Assembly: GCA_012270965.1 (NCBI GenBank)
Contig: JAAXHJ010000067.1
Coordinates: 1-64,000, forward strand
Direction: 5' to 3'
Source: Candidatus Palauibacter poriticola
GTDB taxonomy: Bacteria; Gemmatimonadota; Gemmatimonadetes; Palauibacterales; Palauibacteraceae
DNA: 64,000 nucleotides
Shown here piece by piece: positions 52,147 through 60,436 of this stretch. Both the position numbers and the translations under genes were made by a program. Below the pieces are notes generated by a model, which saw only the letters and a list, made by a program, of their open reading frames with translations, did no database searches and was not told where the DNA came from. Within the stretch, counting starts at the first letter, position 1; each line of letters begins with the position of its first letter.

Positions 52147-53433
52147 TCATATCTTGGCCAGCGCCGCCACCGCGCGTTCGTTGTCCTCGAGCGTGTTGTA
52201 GAAGTGAGGAGAGAAGCGAACGAGGGACCCGCGATGGTCGACAATCACGTCGCGCGCGGCCAACTGACGCACGGTGCCCGCCGCGTCGCCGTCATGCTCG
52301 ACGAGGACGAGGGCGGATCGCGCCTCGGGATCGGAGGCTTGGTGCAGCTTGTAGCCGAGGTCCGACAACCTATCCCGCAAGTCGTTGGCCAAAAGCCGGT
52401 TCCGGTGTTGGATGGCGGGGATCCCGTACTCGAGAACGATGGACAGCCCTCCCGCGGCCGTGTACGCGACGCCGGCGGCGGGGGTCCCCAGTTCAAAGCG
52501 TCTGGCGTCCGCCCGGGGGGTCGCAGCGCGAATGTCGAAAAGAAACTGGTTTTCAACGCCGAACCACGAGAGCGTGACCGGATCGAGGCGCACCGACGGG
52601 CTCACGTGGAGGTAGGCCATGCCCGGTCCGCCGCAGAGCCATTTGAGGGCCCCGCCGACGAGGAAATCCACCCCCAGTGCTCCCGCATCGATCACCAATT
52701 GTCCATTTGATTGATACGCGTCCAACAGAATGAACGCCCCGGCGTCGTGCGCGATACGGGTGAGTTCGGCCGCGTCCTGCGTGTTGCCGCTCGTAAAGAA
52801 GACGTGCGATGTCGCGAGTAGCGCGGTGCGTTCGTCCACGGCGGCGCGGATCGATTCGAGAGGCACGTGAATCCCGTCGTGACTCGGCACGATCTCCACC
52901 TCGAGACCGTTCGCCCGCTGCGAAAGGAAATGATGGCCGACCGTGGGGAAGTCGAGTTCGGTGAGTACGACCTTGGTGCGGTCCGTGCCCCGGACGCTGG
53001 CCGCGATGGCCCCCCAAACGACGGCCACGGCCGCCGAAACGCTCGACATGAGGGCGATCGTGTCGGCGTCGGCCTCGATCGTGTTCCCGAATTGAGTCCG
53101 GACTTCCTCGAGCTTGGCGACCCAGATCTCATACCAGGCGCCCGCGCCCATCTCGTGCCACAGATCCTCGAAGCGCCGGCGTTCCTCGACGGAGCGGAGC
53201 GAGAGCGCGCCTAGGGAGTTGGAGTTGAGATATGTCTTGCGGGAGAGGATCGGGAACTGGCTCCTGATCTCGGCGAAGCGATCGTCGAGTGGCAGTGCCG
53301 ACTCCGCGATTCGCGCCGGTGACGCGGGGTTCCGCCACGGCCTGCTGGCCGATCCGAGCTCGGCCGGGGTAGCCGGTCCAAGTTCGGCCGGGCTGGCAGA
53401 TTCAGGCTCGGCCGGAATATCCTGTTTGGCCAT
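52147..53433 (-). CDS. PLP-dependent aminotransferase class V (kynureninase / isopenicillin N epimerase-like)
   Basis: 428 residues. Fold type I with the Schiff-base lysine in GGALKWLCGGPG, preceded by AFILLDAYQSNGQ (Asp to pyridine N), and TYLNSNSLGALS at the start of the core. Closest in form to kynureninase and isopenicillin N epimerase-like desulfurase-fold enzymes; the substrate is not known. The first ~50 residues are low-complexity (PAELGPATPAELG) and contain translated palindromic-repeat copy D (RPWRNPAS). The ATG shares its bases with the opposite-strand start at 53432 (CCATGG), so the real start may be further in. Confidence 0.85.
   Translation of the reverse strand: MAKQDIPAEPESASPAELGPATPAELGSASRPWRNPASPARIAESALPLDDRFAEIRSQFPILSRKTYLNSNSLGALSLRSVEERRRFEDLWHEMGAGAWYEIWVAKLEEVRTQFGNTIEADADTIALMSSVSAAVAVVWGAIAASVRGTDRTKVVLTELDFPTVGHHFLSQRANGLEVEIVPSHDGIHVPLESIRAAVDERTALLATSHVFFTSGNTQDAAELTRIAHDAGAFILLDAYQSNGQLVIDAGALGVDFLVGGALKWLCGGPGMAYLHVSPSVRLDPVTLSWFGVENQFLFDIRAATPRADARRFELGTPAAGVAYTAAGGLSIVLEYGIPAIQHRNRLLANDLRDRLSDLGYKLHQASDPEARSALVLVEHDGDAAGTVRQLAARDVIVDHRGSLVRFSPHFYNTLEDNERAVAALAKI
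53321..53350. repeat. Dispersed palindromic repeat, partial copy D
   Basis: The reverse reads CAGGCCGTGGCGGAACCCCG, 19 of 20 identical to the left end of copy C and close to the right arm of copy A. It is only half of the element and lies inside the aminotransferase N-terminal codons. Confidence 0.65.
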
Positions 53434-53680
53434 GGATGATCCGTCGCACTCGGCCCCGGAGACCGGGCCGCTTCTCGATTTCGAGGCAGGCCGGACGCTC
53501 GAACGGCGCGACCGCAAGCACGCCGGTCCCGGCGGCGAACCGGACTGCCCCCGGTGCGAGACCCGCATGGTGCGCCGCGTCGAGCAACACCGGGCGCCCC
53601 GCTCCGACGATTCGCCGTTCCGGGTCCGACTCGCGTGCCCGTCGGCCGGCTGCGGCGCGTGGACATCCTACAATTGGTAG
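53432..53680 (+). CDS. Small zinc-ribbon protein (82 aa)
   Basis: 82 residues. DCPRCETRM and LACPSAGCGAW form a CxxC...CxxxxC zinc ribbon; the first 40 residues are polar and acidic. Likely binds nucleic acid or a protein, but no family is recognised. The ATG lies in CCATGG shared with the divergent aminotransferase start, so control sequences would have to lie within the other gene. The end is 28 bases before the convergent GH4 gene stop. Confidence 0.6.
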   Translation: MDDPSHSAPETGPLLDFEAGRTLERRDRKHAGPGGEPDCPRCETRMVRRVEQHRAPRSDDSPFRVRLACPSAGCGAWTSYNW

Positions 53681-53708
53681 GAGAGGTCGAGCCCCGACAA
53701 CCCGGACG

Positions 53709-55076
53709 CTACCACTCCATCTCGGGCAGCACCTCCCCTTGGAGCCGGAACATCTCATCGATGGTGTGCACCGCGGTGCGGTAGGAATCCGTCGTCGGAT
53801 CGAGCAGCAGCGCCTGGAGCAGCGTTCCCCGGGAGCCGTCGGCGAAGGCCTCAACGAGGAGGCGGTTGATCGACGTCTGGGTTCTGAGCAGTCCCAGGAT
53901 CCCCTCCGGCAGGCGCGCCATCGTCGAGGGCCGGAGGCCGCTCGCGTCGGCGCGGGCCGGCACTTCCACCACGGCGTCCTCCGGCAGGCCCGGCACGTAT
54001 CCGTCGTTCGGCACGTTCACCGCGTCGAGGTAGGTGTCGACCCCGCACAGGACTCCCTCGAGCAGCGGCACCGCCAGCTCCCCGGACGGGGCGAGATCCG
54101 CGGTGTCCGGTCGCTCGTCCCGCACCCGGGGGAGCGGGGACTCGGGGAACACCGGCACATCGGTCGGATTCTCGCCGAGGTTGTAGAGCCAGGTGGGGGT
54201 CTCTCCCGTTTCCCACGGGGCTCCGCGCACGGGGTCGTAGAAGAACTGGAGGAGACTGCTGCCGAGGAACTCCCGCGCCCAGCCCAGATACTCGCCGATG
54301 TGGTTCGCCCCGGGGCTGGGATACAGGCCAAAGACCCGAAACAGGATCCGGCTCAGCGCGATCTCGTCCCAGTCGTGGAGCCAGTGCGCCTCCCCCTCGC
54401 GGCGCCGCAGCCTCGGGTAGAGATCCTCGCCGGTCTCGCGGTCGCGTACGGATTCGAACCAAGTGAAGTGGTTGAGCCCGCTCGCCCGGGCGTCGAGCCG
54501 CTCCACTGGCAACTCCAGGAGGCGCGCCATCTGTTCCATCCCGTGGAAGACGCCGTGGCAGAGCCCGACGACGCGCACCGACGAGAGCCGGCTCTGGGCT
54601 TCGCACAGCTTCGTGAGCGGGTTCGTGTAGTTGACGAGCCACGCCTCGGGGCAGCGGACCTCCATCGCCCGCGCCAACTCGACCGCCGGACCCATGTTGC
54701 GAAGGGCGTGGAAGAGGCCTCCCGGCCCTCCGTTTTCTCCGTAGATCTGGGAGGAGCCGAACATGCGCGGGACGTGGAAGTCCTGCGCCCAGTGGAAGTA
54801 GCGCTTGATTTCGATGGAGAGGATCACCGCGCGGGCACCCGGCAGCGCCGCTTCGAGATCCGTCGTTGCGGACACGGCGACGCGCCGGCCCAGCCGCTCC
54901 GCGACCGTCTCCGCGTATGCCCGACTGCGGGGCAGTCCCGAGGGGTCGATGTCGACCAGCACCAGACTCAAGTCCCGATCACAGAGGGGATCGCTGAGGA
55001 GCAGGTCACGGATCGAGGCGGGGCCGAACTCGCGGCTGCCGGCCCCCACGAGGACGATCCTGAGGTCGTCGTTCAC
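53709..55076 (-). CDS. GH4 family glycosidase (NAD- and Mn-dependent)
   Basis: 455 residues. Family 4 glycosidases use NAD and Mn2+ to cleave alpha- or beta-glycosides through redox steps at C3. Motifs: VLVGAGSREFGP (NAD loop), GENGGPGGLFHALR, WLVNYTNPLTKL, the metal Cys and His in GLCHGVF, and GLNHFTWF. The form is near the alpha-galactosidase/alpha-glucuronidase group; the exact sugar is open. The GTG start overlaps the symporter stop by four bases. Last gene of a three-gene sugar operon. Confidence 0.88.
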   Translation of the reverse strand: MNDDLRIVLVGAGSREFGPASIRDLLLSDPLCDRDLSLVLVDIDPSGLPRSRAYAETVAERLGRRVAVSATTDLEAALPGARAVILSIEIKRYFHWAQDFHVPRMFGSSQIYGENGGPGGLFHALRNMGPAVELARAMEVRCPEAWLVNYTNPLTKLCEAQSRLSSVRVVGLCHGVFHGMEQMARLLELPVERLDARASGLNHFTWFESVRDRETGEDLYPRLRRREGEAHWLHDWDEIALSRILFRVFGLYPSPGANHIGEYLGWAREFLGSSLLQFFYDPVRGAPWETGETPTWLYNLGENPTDVPVFPESPLPRVRDERPDTADLAPSGELAVPLLEGVLCGVDTYLDAVNVPNDGYVPGLPEDAVVEVPARADASGLRPSTMARLPEGILGLLRTQTSINRLLVEAFADGSRGTLLQALLLDPTTDSYRTAVHTIDEMFRLQGEVLPEMEW

Positions 55077-56875
55077 GGCGAAATCCCGGAGTCCGCGGGG
55101 GGTGTGTCGGCGTGCGCGATGCGGACGGTGATCGCGCCGGCGGCCAGCGACACGGCGAGCAGGAGCGCGCCCACGCCGGCTCGGCCGGTGAGCATGTGCC
55201 CGATGCCCAAGAGGCTGGCGTAGACGAAAAGCGCGCCGAGGAGGAAGCCCGGCCACATGCGGCTCGCCGGCGGATCGGCGGAGCGGACGCCGGTGCGCGC
55301 GGCCACATGGTCCCACCAGCCGCCCGGATGCACCCGCCGGTGGAAGCGGTCCAGCACTTCGTCCGACTCGGGCCGGGTGGCGAGCGCGACGGCGAGCCAG
55401 AGCGCAGTGCATGCGACGAGGATGACCACCCCCCGAATGAGATCCATCTCCGGCGCGTAGAATCCGTCGGCGGCCCGGATCGCCGCGGCGGGCAGGACGG
55501 GCTCGAGCACGCCAATCAAGACGCGCCCGTTTGCCAGAAGCACCGAACCGGCCATGGCGGTGATCTCCGCCCACGCGTTCACCCGCCACCAATACCAACG
55601 TAGGAGCCAGACGAGCGCGACCCCCGCCGTGAGTTCGATGATGTAGATCCACCCTCCCCGGATCGAGTCCATCTGCCAGGCCACGCCCGCGGCGACGACC
55701 GCGAGCAGCACGACCGTGATCCGCGACGCCGCGACGTAATGCCGCTCGGAGCGGTCCCTCCTCAGAAAGCGGCGGTAGACATCGTTGACCATGTACGACG
55801 CCCCCCAGCACAGGTGCGTGTCCATCGTGCTCATGAACGCGGCCAGGAAGGTGGCGACCATCAGCCCCCTGAGCCCGGCCGGCATGAGTTCCCGGATCAT
55901 CATCGGGTAGGCGAGTTCGGGGTCGGCGGCGAGCGCCGGGTCCATGGCCGCCGGCGGGAAGACGAGGAGCGACCCGAGTCCCACCACGATCCAGGGCCAC
56001 GTCAGGAGCACGGTGCCCGCGAAGGCAAACCACAGCGAAGCCTTCACGGCCTGCCGCTCGTCCCGCGTCGCGAACAGACGCTGGGCCACGTAGCCATCGC
56101 CCTGCCCGCTCCTCAGCCAAAGGATGCCGATGAGGCAAAGGAAGGAGACGACTTCGAGTGAGGACGCGGTCGCGCTGGACGGCACGAGATCGAGGACACC
56201 GGGCGGCGCCTCCGGCACGTCGCGCACGGCGTCGGCCATCGCCGCCGGACCGCCGAAACGCGTGAGCACGATCCCCGCCAGCGTCATCGCCCCGAGCATG
56301 CCGGCGACGAACTGGAGGAGGTCGGTCACGACGACGCCCCAGAGTCCCGATGCGACCGTGTAGGCCAGCGCGAGTCCGACGCAGACGGCCAGCGTCACGG
56401 CGGGATCCCAGCCAAGCAGCACGCGGCTGAACTTCACCATCGCAAGCATGACCCAACCCATCACGACAGCGTTCTTGAGGAGGCCTTGGTAGACCGCCGA
56501 AAAGCAGCGCAGCGCCCGAGCCGGGGCGCCGCCGTAGCGGATCTCGATGACCTCGGCATCGGTGAGGATGCCCGCCCGCCGCCACAGACGCGCGTAGAAG
56601 AAGGTCAGCATGAGGATCCCCGCCGCCTCGTACCACCAGAGCCAGTTGCCGTACACGCCCTGCCGGCGCACGAGAGCGGCCGTCGCGAGCGGGGCGTCCG
56701 TTGCGAACCAAGTGGCGGCGATAGAGGTGCCCGCGAGCCACCAGGGAAGCGAGCGGCCGGCGATGAAGTAGTCCTCGACGCTGCCGCCCGCCCGCCTCGC
56801 GAAGCCGAACCCGATGGCGAGCACGATCACGCCGTAGACGCAGACGACGATCCAGTCGAGCGCGGTCAGCGCCAC
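55073..56875 (-). CDS. Sodium:solute symporter family transporter
   Basis: 600-residue SSS-family symporter with 13 or more helices. Family marks: EDYFIAGRSLPWWLAGTSIAATWF at the start, SGLWGVVVTDLLQFVAGMLGA, and FLAAFMSTMDTHLCWGASYMVNDVYRRF near helix 8-9, with serines that bind Na+ in relatives. Probably imports a sugar or sugar acid that the GH4 enzyme then hydrolyses. The GTG start is three bases past the upstream PIG-L stop. Confidence 0.9.
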   Translation of the reverse strand: MALTALDWIVVCVYGVIVLAIGFGFARRAGGSVEDYFIAGRSLPWWLAGTSIAATWFATDAPLATAALVRRQGVYGNWLWWYEAAGILMLTFFYARLWRRAGILTDAEVIEIRYGGAPARALRCFSAVYQGLLKNAVVMGWVMLAMVKFSRVLLGWDPAVTLAVCVGLALAYTVASGLWGVVVTDLLQFVAGMLGAMTLAGIVLTRFGGPAAMADAVRDVPEAPPGVLDLVPSSATASSLEVVSFLCLIGILWLRSGQGDGYVAQRLFATRDERQAVKASLWFAFAGTVLLTWPWIVVGLGSLLVFPPAAMDPALAADPELAYPMMIRELMPAGLRGLMVATFLAAFMSTMDTHLCWGASYMVNDVYRRFLRRDRSERHYVAASRITVVLLAVVAAGVAWQMDSIRGGWIYIIELTAGVALVWLLRWYWWRVNAWAEITAMAGSVLLANGRVLIGVLEPVLPAAAIRAADGFYAPEMDLIRGVVILVACTALWLAVALATRPESDEVLDRFHRRVHPGGWWDHVAARTGVRSADPPASRMWPGFLLGALFVYASLLGIGHMLTGRAGVGALLLAVSLAAGAITVRIAHADTPPADSGISP

Positions 56876-56878
56876 CCG

Positions 56879-59680
56879 TCAGCGGTCTCCATCCGGAGCG
56901 GGCGTCGCTGCCCCGCGAGGCGTGAGGAGGTTGGAGAGGATGCGGTAGGCGCCCGGCACTCCGTACGGCAACTGCCGGTGGAGGGCGAGCGCGAGATAGG
57001 TGTAGCGTCCCTCGCCCACGCGAGCGGTGAGCCAAACGCCCTCCTGCGCGGCTTGGCCGGTGTCGTGCGTCTCCACGAGCGGCGTGTAGGCCGGATCCCA
57101 GTCGGAGAAGAACTTGGAGCCGCGCTGCTCGATCCACCCGTCGAAGTCGGCTTCGGTGATGCGGTTGGGTGCGGCCAAGAAAGGGTGGTCGGGCCGGAGC
57201 AGGCGGACGGGCGCGTCCTCCTCCGACACTTCCTCCGCGCCGCGGGGGAGGGAAGCCGGATACGGCGCCATCGCCGACGGCACGTACTCCTGTGTCTGGT
57301 AGAGGAAGACGAGGTGCCCGCCGCGGCGGGCGTACTCCAAGAGACGCCGGTTGGTTTCGATGAGGTCTTCGCGCACGGCGTAGGCGCGCGTGCCCACGAC
57401 GATTGCGTGGAACCCCGCCTCTTCGCCGGAATCCGCGCCAGCGACTGGATCCAGTTCCAGTTCCGTAAGGGCGGCCTCGTCCAGGAGTTCGACCGTGGCG
57501 CCGAGCGCCTCGATCGCGGCCGGGACTTCATCGCCGACCCCCATCACGTAGCCAACCCGGACGCCCTCCAACTGGGTGACGGGAACGGACCGAACCCGCA
57601 TGCGGGCGGGGCGCCAAAGCCGCGCGAGCGGCAGGTCCCGGTGCTCGATGGTCCGGTATCCTCGGCGATAGTCCACTCCTCGCGCGCGGACCACGGCCGC
57701 GATCTCCGCTTCGCCTCGCCATCCGGCTGGAGGCGCGATGAGGAACGCCGCGTCCACGATCTCGCCCGAGCTGCGAAAGTCGTGCTCCACGATACGGGGT
57801 GTGCCGGGGGCCGTGGTCCACCCCTCCGGCAGTTCGAGACGAACGGCGGCCGAGAGGGGCGCCGCGTTGGCCGCCACCCGCGCCCGCACTTCCATCGCCG
57901 CCGCCGCGGCGGGTTCTCCGGACGAGCCGACGCTGCCGCCCGCACCGTCGTCGCCCCCACCGTTGACGGGCACGATGCCCACGCCCGGTTCCAAGGAAAC
58001 GGAGAGTGCCGGCAGCGTCTCCACCCTCCGGGTCACGGCACCGTAGGGCAGACGCGCGACGGGAGCCGTCACCGGAACCGTGTGCACCATGACGTGGCCC
58101 CCCGTGGCGAGTTCGACCTCCGCCGCCAGCGCCGGCCGCCGCCACGGAAGGTGAAGGTCCGCCGAGTCGGATACTTGGTAGTGATTCTCCAACACGTCCC
58201 GGCGACCGAAGTACGGTGCAGCGGGCGTGGGGGGAACCCGGACCTCAAGCGCCTCGGTCAAGCCGTCCGGCCGAGGGGCGACGCGGTTCGACCGTGCCAG
58301 GATCTCGCCGCCGCGGCTCACGATCCGGGTCGCGACCCCGTCGCTCTCCGCGGACTCCGGCGGCTCGACCCGGAGGTGGATCGCGGCTGTCCGACCCGGC
58401 GCCAAGACGGCCTCGCCGCCACCGGCCGCGCCACCCACAAGCTCCGCGGACACCGTCGTCCCGCTCGCCGCCAGAATGGCTTGCTCGAACTGTCGTTCCT
58501 TCAGCGCGAGGTGAAACCGCGTCTCCGGAGCGTCCGGCAGCGCTGCGATCGCCGCCCGGATCCATCCCAGTCCACGGGCCAGGTCGGCAACGACGCGCTC
58601 CGGGTCGCGGAAGTCGAACGCCTCCGCCACGGAACCCAAGAGCCGGTCCAATTCGGCGAGGAGCGAATCCGCCTCGAGAGAGGCCGTCTCGTCCAGAAGC
58701 GCCGGGAGTCCTCTCAGCGTCGTGTCGAGTCCCGCGAAGAACGAACCCGCGACTCCCATCGTCGTCTCCGGCCCGTCGCCGTCGCCGTCGAGCTGCTCGT
58801 AGAAATAGCGGCCGCCTCCCGTCCGCACGCGTCCCGCCGTCTGGGAGCGCTGAAGGCCCAGCCCCCGGTTGGCCCAGCGCTGGTACGTATTGCCGAGCCA
58901 GGGGCTCATTCCCGTCGCATCCACCTCCACATCGTATGGCTCGTCGACGCGAACTCCCCCGCGGAAGGTGCGGAGAACCCGCCACGGCCGGAGTCCCTCT
59001 TCGGTGATGTGGCGCGGAAAGCGCGCCGGATCGGCCGCCGCCGCCACGGCTTCCGGCGTGAGCAGCCCCGCCGCATGGTGGTGGCCGTGCCCATCGCGCG
59101 GCGACCCGTGAAAGCGGCTCACGACGACGAGCGGCCGGTTGAGGCGGATGATGCGGACCATGTCCTCGAGCACCGCCTCTCGGTCCCAGCTGCGGAAGGC
59201 TTCGTCCACCGACTTCGAGTAGCCGTAGTCGACCGCCGTCGTGAAGTAGAGGTCGTCGAGACCGTAGTAGCGGCCGGAGAGGACGAGTTCGCGGGTCCGG
59301 ATCAGCCCGAGGGCGTCGAAAAGTTCCGGGCCGATCGCGTTCGCACCGGCCTCGCCGCGGTTGAGGCTGAGGAGGGCGGTCCGGGCACCCCACCCCCGGC
59401 TGGCCAGCGTGAGCATGCCGGCGTGCTCGTCGTCGGGGTGGGCGGTGACGTGGAGCAGGCTGGCGGTCGTGGCGAGCTTCCGGACGCGGTGCCAGGCCCC
59501 CATGGCGCCGCGGTCCACGTCCAGCCGTTCCTCTCCCACCGGGCCCGGAAGGGCGAGGACGCGATCCGGCGCCTCGCCGGCGCGGGCCGATTGCGCCGCC
59601 GCCGCGCCGGCTCCCGCGAGGGCCGCCAGGGCCGCTACCGGAAGGCCGGCGCCGAGTCCGACTTGCTTGCGAGCGATCAT
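56879..59680 (-). CDS. Secreted PIG-L/LmbE deacetylase, large form
   Basis: 933 residues. A signal peptide (ends AAAAQSA) is followed by a PIG-L domain: VTAHPDDEHAGML (zinc His/Asp-Asp), the mid-domain histidines of FHGSPRDGHGHHHAAG, and NRGEAGAN. The family removes N-acetyl groups from GlcNAc-type sugars. The second half (from ~430) has beta-sandwich sections and a C-terminal GATase-like part (VVGTRAYAVREDLIETNRRLLEYARRGGHLVFLYQ). First gene of the operon with symporter and GH4 glycosidase, so it may deacetylate amino sugars outside the cell before uptake (inference). Confidence 0.87.
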   Translation of the reverse strand: MIARKQVGLGAGLPVAALAALAGAGAAAAQSARAGEAPDRVLALPGPVGEERLDVDRGAMGAWHRVRKLATTASLLHVTAHPDDEHAGMLTLASRGWGARTALLSLNRGEAGANAIGPELFDALGLIRTRELVLSGRYYGLDDLYFTTAVDYGYSKSVDEAFRSWDREAVLEDMVRIIRLNRPLVVVSRFHGSPRDGHGHHHAAGLLTPEAVAAAADPARFPRHITEEGLRPWRVLRTFRGGVRVDEPYDVEVDATGMSPWLGNTYQRWANRGLGLQRSQTAGRVRTGGGRYFYEQLDGDGDGPETTMGVAGSFFAGLDTTLRGLPALLDETASLEADSLLAELDRLLGSVAEAFDFRDPERVVADLARGLGWIRAAIAALPDAPETRFHLALKERQFEQAILAASGTTVSAELVGGAAGGGEAVLAPGRTAAIHLRVEPPESAESDGVATRIVSRGGEILARSNRVAPRPDGLTEALEVRVPPTPAAPYFGRRDVLENHYQVSDSADLHLPWRRPALAAEVELATGGHVMVHTVPVTAPVARLPYGAVTRRVETLPALSVSLEPGVGIVPVNGGGDDGAGGSVGSSGEPAAAAAMEVRARVAANAAPLSAAVRLELPEGWTTAPGTPRIVEHDFRSSGEIVDAAFLIAPPAGWRGEAEIAAVVRARGVDYRRGYRTIEHRDLPLARLWRPARMRVRSVPVTQLEGVRVGYVMGVGDEVPAAIEALGATVELLDEAALTELELDPVAGADSGEEAGFHAIVVGTRAYAVREDLIETNRRLLEYARRGGHLVFLYQTQEYVPSAMAPYPASLPRGAEEVSEEDAPVRLLRPDHPFLAAPNRITEADFDGWIEQRGSKFFSDWDPAYTPLVETHDTGQAAQEGVWLTARVGEGRYTYLALALHRQLPYGVPGAYRILSNLLTPRGAATPAPDGDR

Positions 59681-59813
59681 GGATCATCCGGACAGGAGGG
59701 TCCCCGCTCGCATCGTGCCCGCGGGCGGAAGTCCCGGCAAGGAGGCCTTGCGGGCGAGCCCAACCCGCCGATACTCAACGGATCGTCCCCACGGCCGCCA
59801 ACTCCCGGACCCG

Positions 59814-60101
59814 ATGACAGATCCCGACATCCAGATCACGGTTGAGGGAACCCCGAACCCGAACGCGGCGAAGTTCGTGCTGGACCGCGACATCCCCGGC
59901 GAAGGGAGCCGAAGCTATTTCGATGCCGAGTCCGCCGCCGAGGACCCCCTGGCGGCGCGACTGTTCGAGGTGGACGGAGTCCGGGCCCTGCTCATCGTCG
60001 AGAACTTCATCACGGTGACCAAGACCACCGCGCTCGGTTGGCCGGATCTCCTCGACGAAATCGAGGAAGCCATCCTGAAGGCGCTGGGCACGCTCCGGTA
60101 A
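59814..60101 (+). CDS. Nfu N-terminal (scaffold) domain protein
   Basis: 95 residues. The opening IQITVEGTPNPNAAKFVLDRDI and FEVDGVRALLIVENFITVTKT, then a C-terminal helix, match the N-terminal domain of Nfu Fe-S carrier proteins. The C-terminal CxxC domain that carries the cluster is absent, so it may act as a partner or targeting domain, or pair with a separate NifU C-domain protein. The ATG at 59814 gives the usual start of the domain. Confidence 0.8.
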   Translation: MTDPDIQITVEGTPNPNAAKFVLDRDIPGEGSRSYFDAESAAEDPLAARLFEVDGVRALLIVENFITVTKTTALGWPDLLDEIEEAILKALGTLR

Positions 60102-60436
60102 CCCAGCCGTGCCGAAAGCTCTCTCCCCAGAGGGGCCCCTGCCGAAGAGGGGTCGCTGCCGAGCGTCTCACCGCCCCCGGCGCTGACGGGGGCTCTCGGC
60201 GCCGACGCGGGCTCTCGGCGCCGACGCGGGCGCTCGCCACCGACGCGGGCGCTCACCACGGCCAGCTGGTCCGCTCCCCTCGTTTCGGGGGAACGAGTGT
60301 GCTTGAAGAGCTTGCCCGCGCGCCCATATCGTCTTATGGCACAACGTGTTGATACCACATACATATCTGACCCGTAAGATAGTTTCCGGGCGACGGGCCC
60401 ACCGGTGCCACGTCCATCTCCGCGGGAAGGAGGAAC
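60102..60436. promoter_or_regulatory. Control region of the SARP-like regulator, with tandem repeat and AT-rich island
   Basis: 335 bases without a gene. 60184-60259 is a 19-bp array (CGACGCGGGCTCTCGGCGC and variants). 60340-60384 is unusually AT-rich, with TTGATA at 60349 and TAAGAT at 60375, 20 bases apart, a possible promoter with a longer than normal spacer. The ribosome site GAAGGAGGAAC lies just before the ATG at 60437. Confidence 0.4.
60184..60259. repeat. 19-bp tandem array, four units
   Basis: Units at 60184, 60203, 60222 and 60241, each 19 bases, of the form CGACGCGGGCKCTCGSCRC. The inner two share 16 or more positions with their neighbours. It lies between the Nfu-N gene and the regulator gene. 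Confidence 0.8.
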
